Shown here: one piece after another, positions 7,747-16,045 of the stretch | Numbering within the stretch: the first letter of the stretch is position 1 | How the letters are laid out: every line of letters begins with the position of its first letter | From: Defluviitaleaceae bacterium | Lineage (GTDB): Bacteria; Bacillota; Clostridia; Lachnospirales; WQUN01 | Reading direction: 5' to 3' | Length of the DNA stretch: 64,000 bases | Assembly: GCA_009780185.1 (NCBI GenBank) | Contig: WRAN01000004.1 | Span: 1 to 64,000 of the forward strand | Notes under the pieces: generated by a model | Database searches by the model: none | What the model saw: only the letters and a program-made list of their open reading frames with translations | What the model was told of the DNA's origin: nothing | Translations under genes and position numbers: made by a program

Positions 7747-8462
7747 ATTATCCGCCGTTTGCCTCCGTAGAGTAGATATGCCACAGTGAATAAAAACATG
7801 GCCAGCATACTAAGCCAAAACTGTGTATTCATACCGTAGTCCATAAGATTTTCCAGTGCCCGCGTAGCCCAGTGCGCTGGGAAAAGCGCCCCTAAAAAGC
7901 GCAGGAACCTGGGTAATAAAGCCAAAGGAATCATCAGCCCTCCAAGGCTTGCAATGGCTGTAATAAGGACAGAAAGTACAGCTGTACTGGTTTCCTTATC
8001 CTTAAACAGACAACTCCACACAAAGCTTAGGCCAATGGATGTAGCTGATAAGAGAATATAGCATATTGCAAGGCCAAGGGCAAAGGATATTTCCCAGCTA
8101 TGAAGAGCTACCCCAATAATGCCAAGGGCTATGGATAGCACAGTCATAGGTACCATGGCCGACATAAAATTTTGCACAAGGTAACCCCGCATGGTAACCG
8201 GGCCGGCGAGTATCCGGGTAATGGTGCCGTCCATTTTATCTACTTGGATACTACGAGCCATTACAAAAGCCCCAAACATCAGCATAAGTGCCACCAAAAA
8301 AGGTGTGCGGCTATGGACTGCTTCGTCTCCGACAGCGGCAGCGGCGCCAAATCCTCCAAATTCAAAGTTGAAGATAACCAATAGCAGTGGCATTGCGCAA
8401 TTCATAATAAGAGAGGCTGGGTTTTTTAGTCCGCGCCATAGTGCATATTTAAAAACCGTCAA
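7743..8462 (-). CDS. ABC-2 type permease, second subunit
   Basis: The product has 239 residues with about six membrane segments. It has the ABC-2 pattern DGTITRILAGPVTMRGYLVQN in the first third, and the C-terminal pair of helices contains PAHWATRALE. It overlaps the upstream permease gene and the downstream kinase gene by 4 bases each. With the ATPase at 9205-10149 and the permease at 8459-9205 it makes a complete exporter. The substrate is unknown; a peptide antibiotic or other envelope-active compound is the usual cargo for this gene arrangement. Confidence 0.85.
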   Translation of the reverse strand: MTVFKYALWRGLKNPASLIMNCAMPLLLVIFNFEFGGFGAAAAVGDEAVHSRTPFLVALMLMFGAFVMARSIQVDKMDGTITRILAGPVTMRGYLVQNFMSAMVPMTVLSIALGIIGVALHSWEISFALGLAICYILLSATSIGLSFVWSCLFKDKETSTAVLSVLITAIASLGGLMIPLALLPRFLRFLGALFPAHWATRALENLMDYGMNTQFWLSMLAMFLFTVAYLLYGGKRRII

Positions 8463-9205
8463 AATGGCCGCCTCCTTGCTACTATGGCTACAACAATAGC
8501 CATGACCACTATATATCCGCCTAAGGCAAGCATGTTATTCCTAACCAAAACCATGTCATCGGTGATATAGCGGATAAAGGTATCCATTGCCAAAGCATTG
8601 GGGGTGGCACGCTGGAAAATGAAATTGCCTACTCTTCCCAGGTTTAGGCCACCAAACATATTACCTGTTAGGATGGTTAAACTCCATACTATTCCTTGAA
8701 GGGCGGCCTCTGCTGTGCCTTTTTTGGGGCAAACTAGTAGTAAAAACATCCCCAGTAGCTGTGCAAATACAGTAAAGAGGAAAATCGTTCCTGCAACTAC
8801 CCACAGGTTTGGTACATATGCGTCATACATAAGAATGCCAACACCATAAATCAAAACACTGGAAACTAAAGAAAATACAGTACTGCCAAGTACATTGGCA
8901 AAGACATACTTCCCTACAGTTTGAGGAGCTGCAAGTAAGCGCCAGCGGCGTTCTCCCCTTATATCTTCAAAGAGATAATCATAAACCACCGATGCCCCAA
9001 AAAACGCAAACATTATAATGATAATCATTGAGACAAAACCAGCATCGATACTGGCAGGGTTTTCAAAAATACTGGGAGTATCAGGCGGCGGAACTGCATT
9101 TAAAATCGAAAGGTTGAGGATGAGAATACCAACGGGAAGAGCCAGCAAAACCAACAGGTTTATGGGCTGAGTAAAAATCCGCTTAAAATAATGTCTTATA
9201 ACCAT
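8459..9205 (-). CDS. ABC-2 type permease, first subunit
   Basis: The product has 248 residues with about six membrane segments, the first at 17-36. The ABC-2 pattern YDYLFEDIRGERRWRLLAAP lies before the third helix. Its ATG shares one base with the stop of the ATPase gene (TAATG), a sign of coupled translation. It pairs with the following permease as a heterodimer in an exporter. Confidence 0.85.
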   Translation of the reverse strand: MVIRHYFKRIFTQPINLLVLLALPVGILILNLSILNAVPPPDTPSIFENPASIDAGFVSMIIIIMFAFFGASVVYDYLFEDIRGERRWRLLAAPQTVGKYVFANVLGSTVFSLVSSVLIYGVGILMYDAYVPNLWVVAGTIFLFTVFAQLLGMFLLLVCPKKGTAEAALQGIVWSLTILTGNMFGGLNLGRVGNFIFQRATPNALAMDTFIRYITDDMVLVRNNMLALGGYIVVMAIVVAIVARRRPF

Positions 9206-10149
9206 TATGCACCCTCCCCATCGTCACGAAGCTTACGGCCTGTAAGAGTAAGGAATACATCTTCCAGGGTTGATTTATCAGCTGCGATATTTGCAATACC
9301 GCCATGCCCCACTGCCACTTCCATAATGCGGTTAAGATTACCGCTGTCTGCGCCGGATACGATGGTATAAGAAGTGCCTACCACTGTAACGGATTTTACG
9401 CCGGATATGGCTTTGATGCTTTCGGTTAGCGCATCTGAAGGGGCAAGTGCTATCATACGGATAGTATCTTCGTGTTGGATGCGGCCCACCAGCTCTTCTA
9501 GGCTGCCTTCGGCTATTACACGGCCAGTATCCATAATGGCGATGTGATTACAAATGGCCTGAACTTCTTCCATGTAGTGGGAAGTGTATACTACAGTTGT
9601 GCCTTCGGCGGCGATTTGCTTTACGGACTCTAAGATGTGGTTGCGGGATTGCGGGTCTATGCCTACAGTTGGTTCGTCCATAATTAATAGTTTTGGGCGA
9701 TGTACCAGGGCACAGCCGATGTTGAGGCGGCGCTGCATACCTCCGGAGAAGCTTTTAGGACGCTTACTTGCACGATCTGTAAGCCCTATAAACTTCAGTA
9801 CTCTATCTACATTGGAATCTAGGTCAGCGCCTTTTAATCCATATAGGCTTCCGAAATAGCGTAGGTTTTCACGGGCTGACAGGTCATTGAATACAGTGAT
9901 TTCCTGAGTTACCAGACCCATTTCCCTTTTTATATCCTTGTTGTTTAGGCTTTGCTTTTTGCCAAAGACTTCAATGTCACCTGAGTCTATGCCAATGAGC
10001 CCTGTAAGTGAGCGGATGGCAGTGGTTTTACCGGCACCGTTGGGGCCTAGTAGACCTAAGATTTCACCTTGGTTAATGTTTAGGTCTAGGTGGTCTAACG
10101 CCATATTATCGCCGTAGCGTTTTACTACATTTTTCATTGTTGCAATCAT
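9205..10149 (-). CDS. ABC exporter ATP-binding protein
   Basis: The product has 314 residues. Walker A is GPNGAGKTTAIRSL (about 35-48), the signature is SFSGGMQRRLN (about 133-143) and Walker B is LLIMDEPTVGIDP (about 155-167). A C-terminal domain of about 90 residues ends the protein, as in BcrA/DrrA-like drug exporters. It is the first gene of the five-gene minus-strand operon ATPase, permease, permease, kinase, regulator. The divergent sigma-factor gene starts 162 bases away. Confidence 0.92.
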   Translation of the reverse strand: MIATMKNVVKRYGDNMALDHLDLNINQGEILGLLGPNGAGKTTAIRSLTGLIGIDSGDIEVFGKKQSLNNKDIKREMGLVTQEITVFNDLSARENLRYFGSLYGLKGADLDSNVDRVLKFIGLTDRASKRPKSFSGGMQRRLNIGCALVHRPKLLIMDEPTVGIDPQSRNHILESVKQIAAEGTTVVYTSHYMEEVQAICNHIAIMDTGRVIAEGSLEELVGRIQHEDTIRMIALAPSDALTESIKAISGVKSVTVVGTSYTIVSGADSGNLNRIMEVAVGHGGIANIAADKSTLEDVFLTLTGRKLRDDGEGA

Positions 10150-10311
10150 TGTTTATTCCTCCTTGTTTGCTGTCCGCTATAGGCGGGAAGCTGTCTTAAC
10201 TCGTTCTTATGGTGTTATTATATTTGCTGATAATAAATCGCAGTAGTTACATTTGTCACGGTGTGAAACTTTTTTAAATTTTTAGGCCACGTTATTAATA
10301 GAGGTGATTTG

Positions 10312-10842
10312 ATGTCGGCTCCAAACATCACAACCCGGTTTGAGGATATATATAATTCTACCCAAAAGTTATGCCTTACATTTATTACAGCTAAATGTAA
10401 GCGTACCGCCGATGTCGCTGATATTTTTCAAGATACCTATGTGGAGCTTTATAAGGTTATGAAAAAGCATGGCACGGACTATGTAGATAACCACGAAGCT
10501 TTTGTTTTGTGGCTGGCGAAGAAGAAGCTTGCAAAATACTATTCAATGCTCACCCGTCTTAGTATTTTTATTTCCACAAAGACGAGAAATGAAAAAGCGG
10601 ATATATACGAACAAGAAGATGAAGCGTTCGCGTCAGAGGATTTTGCGGTAAACCATGCAATACTTGAATCAGCTAAGAAATTTATAGAATCTCAACCGGA
10701 AGTAGTACAGAAGATATTTTACTTACACTACGAACTAGACCTTACCTTGCGAGAAATTGCAGAAGCTTTGGAAATGAATGAATCTACAGTAAAAAGCAGA
10801 CTATATCGCAGCTTAAAAGAGCTGAGAAAGGTATTATCATGA
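10312..10842 (+). CDS. ECF-type RNA polymerase sigma factor
   Basis: The product has 176 residues. Region 2 includes DVADIFQDTYVELYKVM (about 40-56), and region 4 has VVQKIFYLHYELDLTLREI and ESTVKSRLYRSLKELR, the usual helix-turn-helix of ECF factors. The ATG at 10312 is preceded by GAGGTG (10301-10306). The next gene, 13 bases on, encodes a single-pass membrane protein that is probably its anti-sigma factor. I could not find a convincing ECF-type autoregulated promoter; TGAAAC at 10264-10269 is not followed by a matched -10 at the normal distance. Confidence 0.88.
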   Translation: MSAPNITTRFEDIYNSTQKLCLTFITAKCKRTADVADIFQDTYVELYKVMKKHGTDYVDNHEAFVLWLAKKKLAKYYSMLTRLSIFISTKTRNEKADIYEQEDEAFASEDFAVNHAILESAKKFIESQPEVVQKIFYLHYELDLTLREIAEALEMNESTVKSRLYRSLKELRKVLS

Positions 10843-10855
10843 AAGGAGCATTGAT

Positions 10856-11998
10856 ATGAAGGGAAAAGATATTATCAGCTACGCGCAAAAGGATAAAATG
10901 CCAGATATGAAGGAGGTGCTTGACAATTGTATTATGGAGCGCAAAGTCACTACATGGCGGTTTTCAAGGATTGCAATAAACTTAGCTGCTGTTTTAGTCT
11001 TTGCTACAGTTATAGCAGGGGTATGGACTGCATATATGCATATTAATGGAGATGGCATACCGGCACTGCGCTCATCTCAGGAATTATATGAGGGATACCC
11101 GCGATTCGATTCAGGGTTAGCCTTCGGGGCAATATTATTGCCGGAAGGTTATGACGATGATTTAGATTTGCTAGAAAACAACGAGTATGGATTTAGTAGT
11201 AACTATATTTTAGTAGTGTACTATACTAATATCCATTCCGACGTATTGTGGCAGTTCCATCAGATGTGTAATAATAGGCAATTTGGCCCCCTAGAAGCTC
11301 AGGCAATCAGAGAAATGGCACATGGAAGGGTTTTCACTGCCGACGGCACTCACTTTGAGCTGCTAAGAGATGTAAATAATGGATTATATCAATCTAATCC
11401 AAATAGAGTAGGGGAAGTATTGTACGACACATACGGCAATGAAATAGGAGCGATTATCCTCATTTACCGACGTGGATATTTCCATGGATCGTTTTTAGAT
11501 AGGATAATAATAACCACAAGGGAGGATTTTGAAGCGAGGCGTGGATACAATACAACCATAGATGATGTAACCGAGCTTTTTAATACAACAATTGCGTTAC
11601 CTAGCTTTGAAGGATTTGAACATCCAAGGATGCAGATAACAGAATTTACGATAAACCTGCCGGATAATATGACCGAAGAATGGCTTCCTTTCCACGGGCA
11701 AGCTGTTTCTATACGATATATATGTATAGAAGAGCCAGGCTGGCAAACAGAGATTACTTTACAGTTGACCCACGCAAGAGCGCTTAACACAGAGCCGTCT
11801 TGGGTTCGTATGGCAGGAGATTTTACAATTGTAGAATATGAAGTCGCTGGGATATTAGTGCGAGGATTATCTGAAGGCGGTAGAATCTATAGTCTCAGCT
11901 GGGTACAGAATCATGTAGTATTTAACCTTAATGCACCTAGCGATTTTTCTATAGACCAAACCCTTGAAATCATCCAGCGAATAATAGAAATAAATTGA
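10856..11998 (+). CDS. Single-pass membrane protein, probable anti-sigma factor
   Basis: The product has 380 residues. A short cytoplasmic N-terminus (about 1-38, containing ISYAQKDKMPDMKEVLDNC) precedes one membrane helix (40-62), followed by about 310 residues outside with a beta-rich pattern and no recognised domain. The gene order sigma factor then membrane protein is typical of sigma/anti-sigma pairs. The cytoplasmic part lacks the zinc-binding HxxxCxxC motif of ZAS anti-sigma factors. The start has AAAGGAG before it. Function is inferred from position. Confidence 0.6.
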   Translation: MKGKDIISYAQKDKMPDMKEVLDNCIMERKVTTWRFSRIAINLAAVLVFATVIAGVWTAYMHINGDGIPALRSSQELYEGYPRFDSGLAFGAILLPEGYDDDLDLLENNEYGFSSNYILVVYYTNIHSDVLWQFHQMCNNRQFGPLEAQAIREMAHGRVFTADGTHFELLRDVNNGLYQSNPNRVGEVLYDTYGNEIGAIILIYRRGYFHGSFLDRIIITTREDFEARRGYNTTIDDVTELFNTTIALPSFEGFEHPRMQITEFTINLPDNMTEEWLPFHGQAVSIRYICIEEPGWQTEITLQLTHARALNTEPSWVRMAGDFTIVEYEVAGILVRGLSEGGRIYSLSWVQNHVVFNLNAPSDFSIDQTLEIIQRIIEIN

Positions 11999-12053
11999 AA
12001 ATCCTATCACACTGTGTTATGTTAATCTAAATCAATTACATGGATGTGATTTA

Positions 12054-12734
12054 ATGATTAAGATAATGGTAGTAGAAGATGACAGAAACGTAGCCGAGCT
12101 AATTTCATTATATTTACGCAAAGAAGGCTTCGAAACCAAGGAAGTATACAATGGGCGCGAGGCGGTGGAGTTATTCCCCGCCTATGCGCCTTTTTTGGTA
12201 CTTTTGGACTTAATGCTTCCGGGGATGGATGGTTACAAGGTATGCGAAGAAATACGAAAAACCAGCTTAGTACCAATAATCATGCTGACAGCAAAGGGTG
12301 AAACCTTCGATAAGGTGCGAGGGTTGGAACTAGGTGCCGATGACTATATTGTAAAACCCTTCGAGCCTAGTGAATTGGTTGCAAGGGTAAAGGCGGTGCT
12401 CAGGAGATACGAGCAAAAGGATAAATCTACAGGTCAGGTGATTGACCTCCCGAACCTTCATATTGACCCAGTAAAGCATATTGTCATATACCACGGAAGT
12501 GAGTTGGAGCTACCCCCTAAAGAGTTCGAGCTTCTGCACTACTTAGCCCTACACCCAGGACGGCCTTTTAGTAGAGACGATCTGCTTACAGTATGCTGGG
12601 GATATGATTTCCCAGGAGATACTCGCACTGTGGATGTGCATGTAATGCGTATCCGTGAAAAGCTTAACAAAGACGACCCTTGGAGCTTAAAAACCGTATG
12701 GGGAGTAGGGTATAAGATAGAGGTTCCTCAATGA
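12054..12734 (+). CDS. OmpR/PhoB-type response regulator without adjacent kinase
   Basis: The product has 226 residues. The receiver domain has EDD at 8-10, the phosphoacceptor in LVLLDLMLPG (about 52) and Lys in YIVKPFEP (about 101). The winged helix (130-226) contains PPKEFELLHYLALHPGRPF and DTRTVDVHVMRIREK. It looks complete and functional. Normally a kinase gene follows; here the next gene, overlapping by 4 bases (ATGA), is a dGTPase. The kinase must lie elsewhere, or the regulator works without one. Confidence 0.9.
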   Translation: MIKIMVVEDDRNVAELISLYLRKEGFETKEVYNGREAVELFPAYAPFLVLLDLMLPGMDGYKVCEEIRKTSLVPIIMLTAKGETFDKVRGLELGADDYIVKPFEPSELVARVKAVLRRYEQKDKSTGQVIDLPNLHIDPVKHIVIYHGSELELPPKEFELLHYLALHPGRPFSRDDLLTVCWGYDFPGDTRTVDVHVMRIREKLNKDDPWSLKTVWGVGYKIEVPQ

Positions 12735-13738
12735 ACATCCGACAAAGAGCGGAACAAGATGAAAAGCGTATCCTAAGCCCCTACGCGTCCAAAAGTGCTG
12801 AGTCAAAAGGACGCGCAAAGCCAATGCAGCCTTGCGATATCCGCACAGAGTATCAAAAGGATAGGGATAGGATTACCCACTCCAAGGCGTTTCGCCGATT
12901 AAAGCATAAGACGCAGGTGTTTATTTCTCCGGAAGGGGATCATTACCGTACTCGGCTGACTCATACACTGGAAGTAACGCAAATTGCCCGTACTATTGCC
13001 CGTGCTCTTTATTTAAATGAAGATTTGACGGAGGCCATAGCCTTAGGTCATGATCTGGGGCATACCCCATTTGGGCACACAGGGGAAGATGCCCTGGATA
13101 CCTTATTGCCTGGCGGCTTCAGACATAATGAGCAAAGCGTCAGGGTTGTAGAGATATTGGAAAATAACGGCGAAGGCTTAAACCTTACTTACGAGGTGTT
13201 GGATGGTATAAGAAATCACCGTACTAAGTGCGTCCCAGCTACCCTTGAGGGCTTGGTTGTGCAGATTTCTGATAAAATAGCGTATATCAATCATGATATA
13301 GATGATGCAATACGGGCAAAAATTATTACCCCATCAGATATCCCAACCCACATAATGGATACCCTAGGCCAGACCAGTATCCAGCGCATAGATTTACTGG
13401 TTCGCAGCCTAGTAGAAAACAGCCAAGGTAGAAATACTATTGCACTACCGATAGGTATAGCCACAGTGCTTAGAGAGCTTAGAAGTTATATGTTTGAAAA
13501 TGTATATGTAAACCAGCTTCATCAAAAAGAGCGCAATAAAATCAAAGGGATGTTGACTCAGCTGTATGGTTATTACATATCCAAACCGGCAGAATTACCG
13601 GCGGATATTTACTTTAGGATACAAAAAGGCAGAGATGATATACGGCGAGGTGTGGCAGATTATATAGCAGGCATGACAGACCGCTTTGCTATGAAGCGCT
13701 TTGAGGAAATATTTATGCCAGCGGCATGGGGGCACTAA
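12731..13738 (+). CDS. dgt: Deoxyguanosinetriphosphate triphosphohydrolase-like protein
   Basis: The product has 335 residues of the HD superfamily. DRDRITHSKAFRRLKHKTQV near residue 45, the metal-binding HDLGHTPFGHTGE (about 109-121) and a later KIAYINHDIDDA are typical of dGTPase-like proteins of Clostridia. It removes triphosphate from dNTPs and so lowers or balances the dNTP pool. It overlaps the preceding response regulator by 4 bases. In many Clostridia this gene sits next to dnaG and rpoD; here those genes lie about 27 kb away. Confidence 0.88.
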   Translation: MNIRQRAEQDEKRILSPYASKSAESKGRAKPMQPCDIRTEYQKDRDRITHSKAFRRLKHKTQVFISPEGDHYRTRLTHTLEVTQIARTIARALYLNEDLTEAIALGHDLGHTPFGHTGEDALDTLLPGGFRHNEQSVRVVEILENNGEGLNLTYEVLDGIRNHRTKCVPATLEGLVVQISDKIAYINHDIDDAIRAKIITPSDIPTHIMDTLGQTSIQRIDLLVRSLVENSQGRNTIALPIGIATVLRELRSYMFENVYVNQLHQKERNKIKGMLTQLYGYYISKPAELPADIYFRIQKGRDDIRRGVADYIAGMTDRFAMKRFEEIFMPAAWGH

Positions 13739-13756
13739 TAAATAAGGAGGAATATT

Positions 13757-14293
13757 ATGAATCTATTTGAAGCCATTGAAACGCGCTATTCTCACAAGGA
13801 ACTATTTTTACCAGAACCGGTACCTATGACCCACTTGGAGCAGATTGCTAAGGCCGGTATAACCGCACCATCCGGAAATAACCGCCAAACAGTAAGACTT
13901 ATAATCCTTCCAAATAAAGAAGCAATCAAACCCTTAAATGCACTGACCCCTCACGGTGGGCTTGGCTCAACGTCGGCCGCTATTGCGGTATTTACAGACA
14001 CTACTCTAACCCCTGATGGCCACATGAACTTTGATAAAGAAAATTACTCCGCCGCGATGCAAAATATGCTATTGGCCGCAACAGCCTTAGGGTACAGTAG
14101 TTTGTGGTTAGATTACATCTACTTTAATCCTGAAAACGAAAAAGCGGCAAAAGAACTACTAGGCATACCGGAAGCCTGCCGTCTTTGGGCTTTAGTACCA
14201 ATCGGTAAACCTGATGGCCTGGGTTCTCGCCGGGAGAAATTGCCATATGAAGAAAGGGTATTTTATGGCAACTATAGCGCACATAAATCATAG
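13757..14293 (+). CDS. Nitroreductase-family protein
   Basis: The product has 178 residues of the FMN-dependent nitroreductase fold. RYSHKELFLPEPV near the start, APSGNNRQTVRL (FMN binding, about 37-48), AMQNMLLAATALGYSSLW (about 97-114) and a LWALVPIGKP strand near the C-terminus support this. The natural substrate cannot be read. It begins 18 bases after dgt, with AAGGAGG before the ATG, and is likely the last gene of that transcript before a terminator. Confidence 0.85.
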   Translation: MNLFEAIETRYSHKELFLPEPVPMTHLEQIAKAGITAPSGNNRQTVRLIILPNKEAIKPLNALTPHGGLGSTSAAIAVFTDTTLTPDGHMNFDKENYSAAMQNMLLAATALGYSSLWLDYIYFNPENEKAAKELLGIPEACRLWALVPIGKPDGLGSRREKLPYEERVFYGNYSAHKS

Positions 14294-14354
14294 TCCAAAT
14301 TGCCCCGATGATAATGTAAAAACCAAAAAAGTAACACTTTCAAGTTTGCATAGC

Positions 14355-14396
14355 AAAGCGGACACCTTGTGGAGTATTTGGTGTCCGCTTTTGTTT
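14355..14396 (+). terminator. Intrinsic terminator after the nitroreductase gene
   Basis: The arms AAGCGGACACC and GGTGTCCGCTT (14356-14366 and 14380-14390) enclose a 13-base loop, followed by TTTTGTTT. Confidence 0.85.
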
Positions 14397-14500
14397 ATAG
14401 CGAATTAATTCGAAATCAGTCCTGCCTGTCGCCGAAAACGCGTTGAAGCGTTCGCGATTTTCAGCTCGGTCAAGACTGTTTCTCATTTAATTCGCTATAT
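14396..14500. repeat. Dispersed palindromic repeat, family R1 copy B
   Basis: The ends TATAGCGAATT (14396-14406) and AATTCGCTATA (14489-14499) are perfect inverted repeats. The core TGTCGCCGAAAA...GCTCGG at about 14427-14469 matches the core of 401-506 on the opposite strand. It directly follows the terminator hairpin of the preceding gene. Confidence 0.7.
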
Positions 14501-14526
14501 CTATTGATGTTATTTCTTTTAATTAC

Positions 14527-15963
14527 CTATGCTCCTTCTTTTTGCAGTATTTTTTCGAACTGCTCTATGGCTTCTATATCCTTTTGCATTGCCTTGCGTC
14601 CCTCATCTGCAAGTATCTTGCGTGCAGCAGGATCGCGGAATTTTTCAAACCCTGTTTCATTAATAGCAAAGCCTTGGGACCATAAAAAACCGCCGTAGTC
14701 AGCACATATATCTAATGCAGCGATTGCTGTATTTAGCTCATCTCGCCACTCTGGATAGCGCTCAGATAGATTGCGGTAGTGGGGTAGCGGTTCCTTTCTG
14801 GCGTAAACTTGGCACAAGCCGTCGCAGTAACAGAAAAACCTGTCTTGAACAGAATCTGTTTCTTCTCCCAATAATGGCAGCGTTTCAAAATCGTCATGTT
14901 CAAGCATATGCAAATATGATTCCCATGCGGCAAATCCTATTTTTATTCCGTTTATTTCATCTGTCCTGCGGGCGCGGCTGGTGATCATTTTAAATAGATC
15001 AAGGATCCGTTCTCGTTCGGAGGTGGGCTTCGTCTTTTCTTTTAGAAGGATATATTCTAAAACTGAGTCTTCCCAATTTTCCCGGACTACAGTTTCAGAG
15101 GTTGTATGCACGGCTATTGTTTCCATTGCGTCCTTGCTGATGATTTTGCTTCCGTCGTCTTCATAACCGATAATCACATTGAACTTATGGTCGTTTACAT
15201 ATCTAACCAAAACAGGATAGCCTCTATCAATGGCATCAACAAAATCACCTTTGATTTGTTCATTGTCGGTGTTTAGAGGCTTTCCGTCGTTATCACGTAA
15301 AACAGAAATATATTTGGCGTTCCAACCCATGGCTTTCATCAGGCGTATGTGGTTTTCAAATGGGGTTTCATCAATGCTTTCCATTGCTTCATTGCCGTGT
15401 ATCCACTTACCGTCTGTCCAACAAAAGCGGTTACCCATACCACTGTATGCGGCTATCTCTGCTTTATTAGTTTCTTCTCCCGTACCGGTAAAGGCTGCCT
15501 CCAAAAGATTGAGAAAGTAGTCAACTTCATTGCCGTAGTTGTCAATCTCCGGTATGTTGGGTATTACTTTTCTCTTCATGCCAAATCCTCCTTTAATATA
15601 TACTTTTATTGAAAGGGGATAGAAAATTTTGAGATTTTTTCTTAATACCCTTGCGGAAGCAGGTGTAACGCCATGGAACCGCGTAAACGCTTTTGTGAAG
15701 CTGTCAGGTGAGTCATAGCCGTATTTCATGGAAATATCTATAACTTTGACATGGGGGGAATTTTTTAGCTCTTCACCTGCCAGTGTTAACCGGCGGTTCC
15801 TTATATACTCGCTAATAGAAATCCCTGTCACAATATTGAAGGTCCTTTGGAAGTAATCCGTTGACGAATGTATATGGGTTGATACATCATCTGCGTTGAT
15901 ATCTTCCAATAGGTTTTTTTCAATAAAGTTTATAGCATTTTGGGTATCATTTATCCAATTCAT
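14527..15963 (-). CDS. AraC-type regulator fused to a large C-terminal sensor or enzyme-like domain
   Basis: The product has 478 residues. The AraC double helix-turn-helix is at the N-terminus (about 8-108: MKYGYDSPDSFTKAFTRFHG, then TPASARVLRK), the reverse of the usual order. A segment of about 360 residues follows. Its first half (GMGNRFCWTDGKW, then YPVLVRYVNDHKFNVIIGYE) resembles the C39-peptidase-like or BtrH N-terminal fold, which often senses or handles peptides or small molecules. The last 150 residues are helical. It stands alone between two intergenic repeats. The start follows GGAGGG. The ligand is unknown. Confidence 0.65.
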   Translation of the reverse strand: MNWINDTQNAINFIEKNLLEDINADDVSTHIHSSTDYFQRTFNIVTGISISEYIRNRRLTLAGEELKNSPHVKVIDISMKYGYDSPDSFTKAFTRFHGVTPASARVLRKNLKIFYPLSIKVYIKGGFGMKRKVIPNIPEIDNYGNEVDYFLNLLEAAFTGTGEETNKAEIAAYSGMGNRFCWTDGKWIHGNEAMESIDETPFENHIRLMKAMGWNAKYISVLRDNDGKPLNTDNEQIKGDFVDAIDRGYPVLVRYVNDHKFNVIIGYEDDGSKIISKDAMETIAVHTTSETVVRENWEDSVLEYILLKEKTKPTSERERILDLFKMITSRARRTDEINGIKIGFAAWESYLHMLEHDDFETLPLLGEETDSVQDRFFCYCDGLCQVYARKEPLPHYRNLSERYPEWRDELNTAIAALDICADYGGFLWSQGFAINETGFEKFRDPAARKILADEGRKAMQKDIEAIEQFEKILQKEGA

Positions 15964-16045
15964 CTTTATCCCTCCTCGCAGGAATTATATATTTTATGGC
16001 GGTGCATGCCCCGTCTTTTTTCGGTTTTATTTGTCCTTGTTTGGT

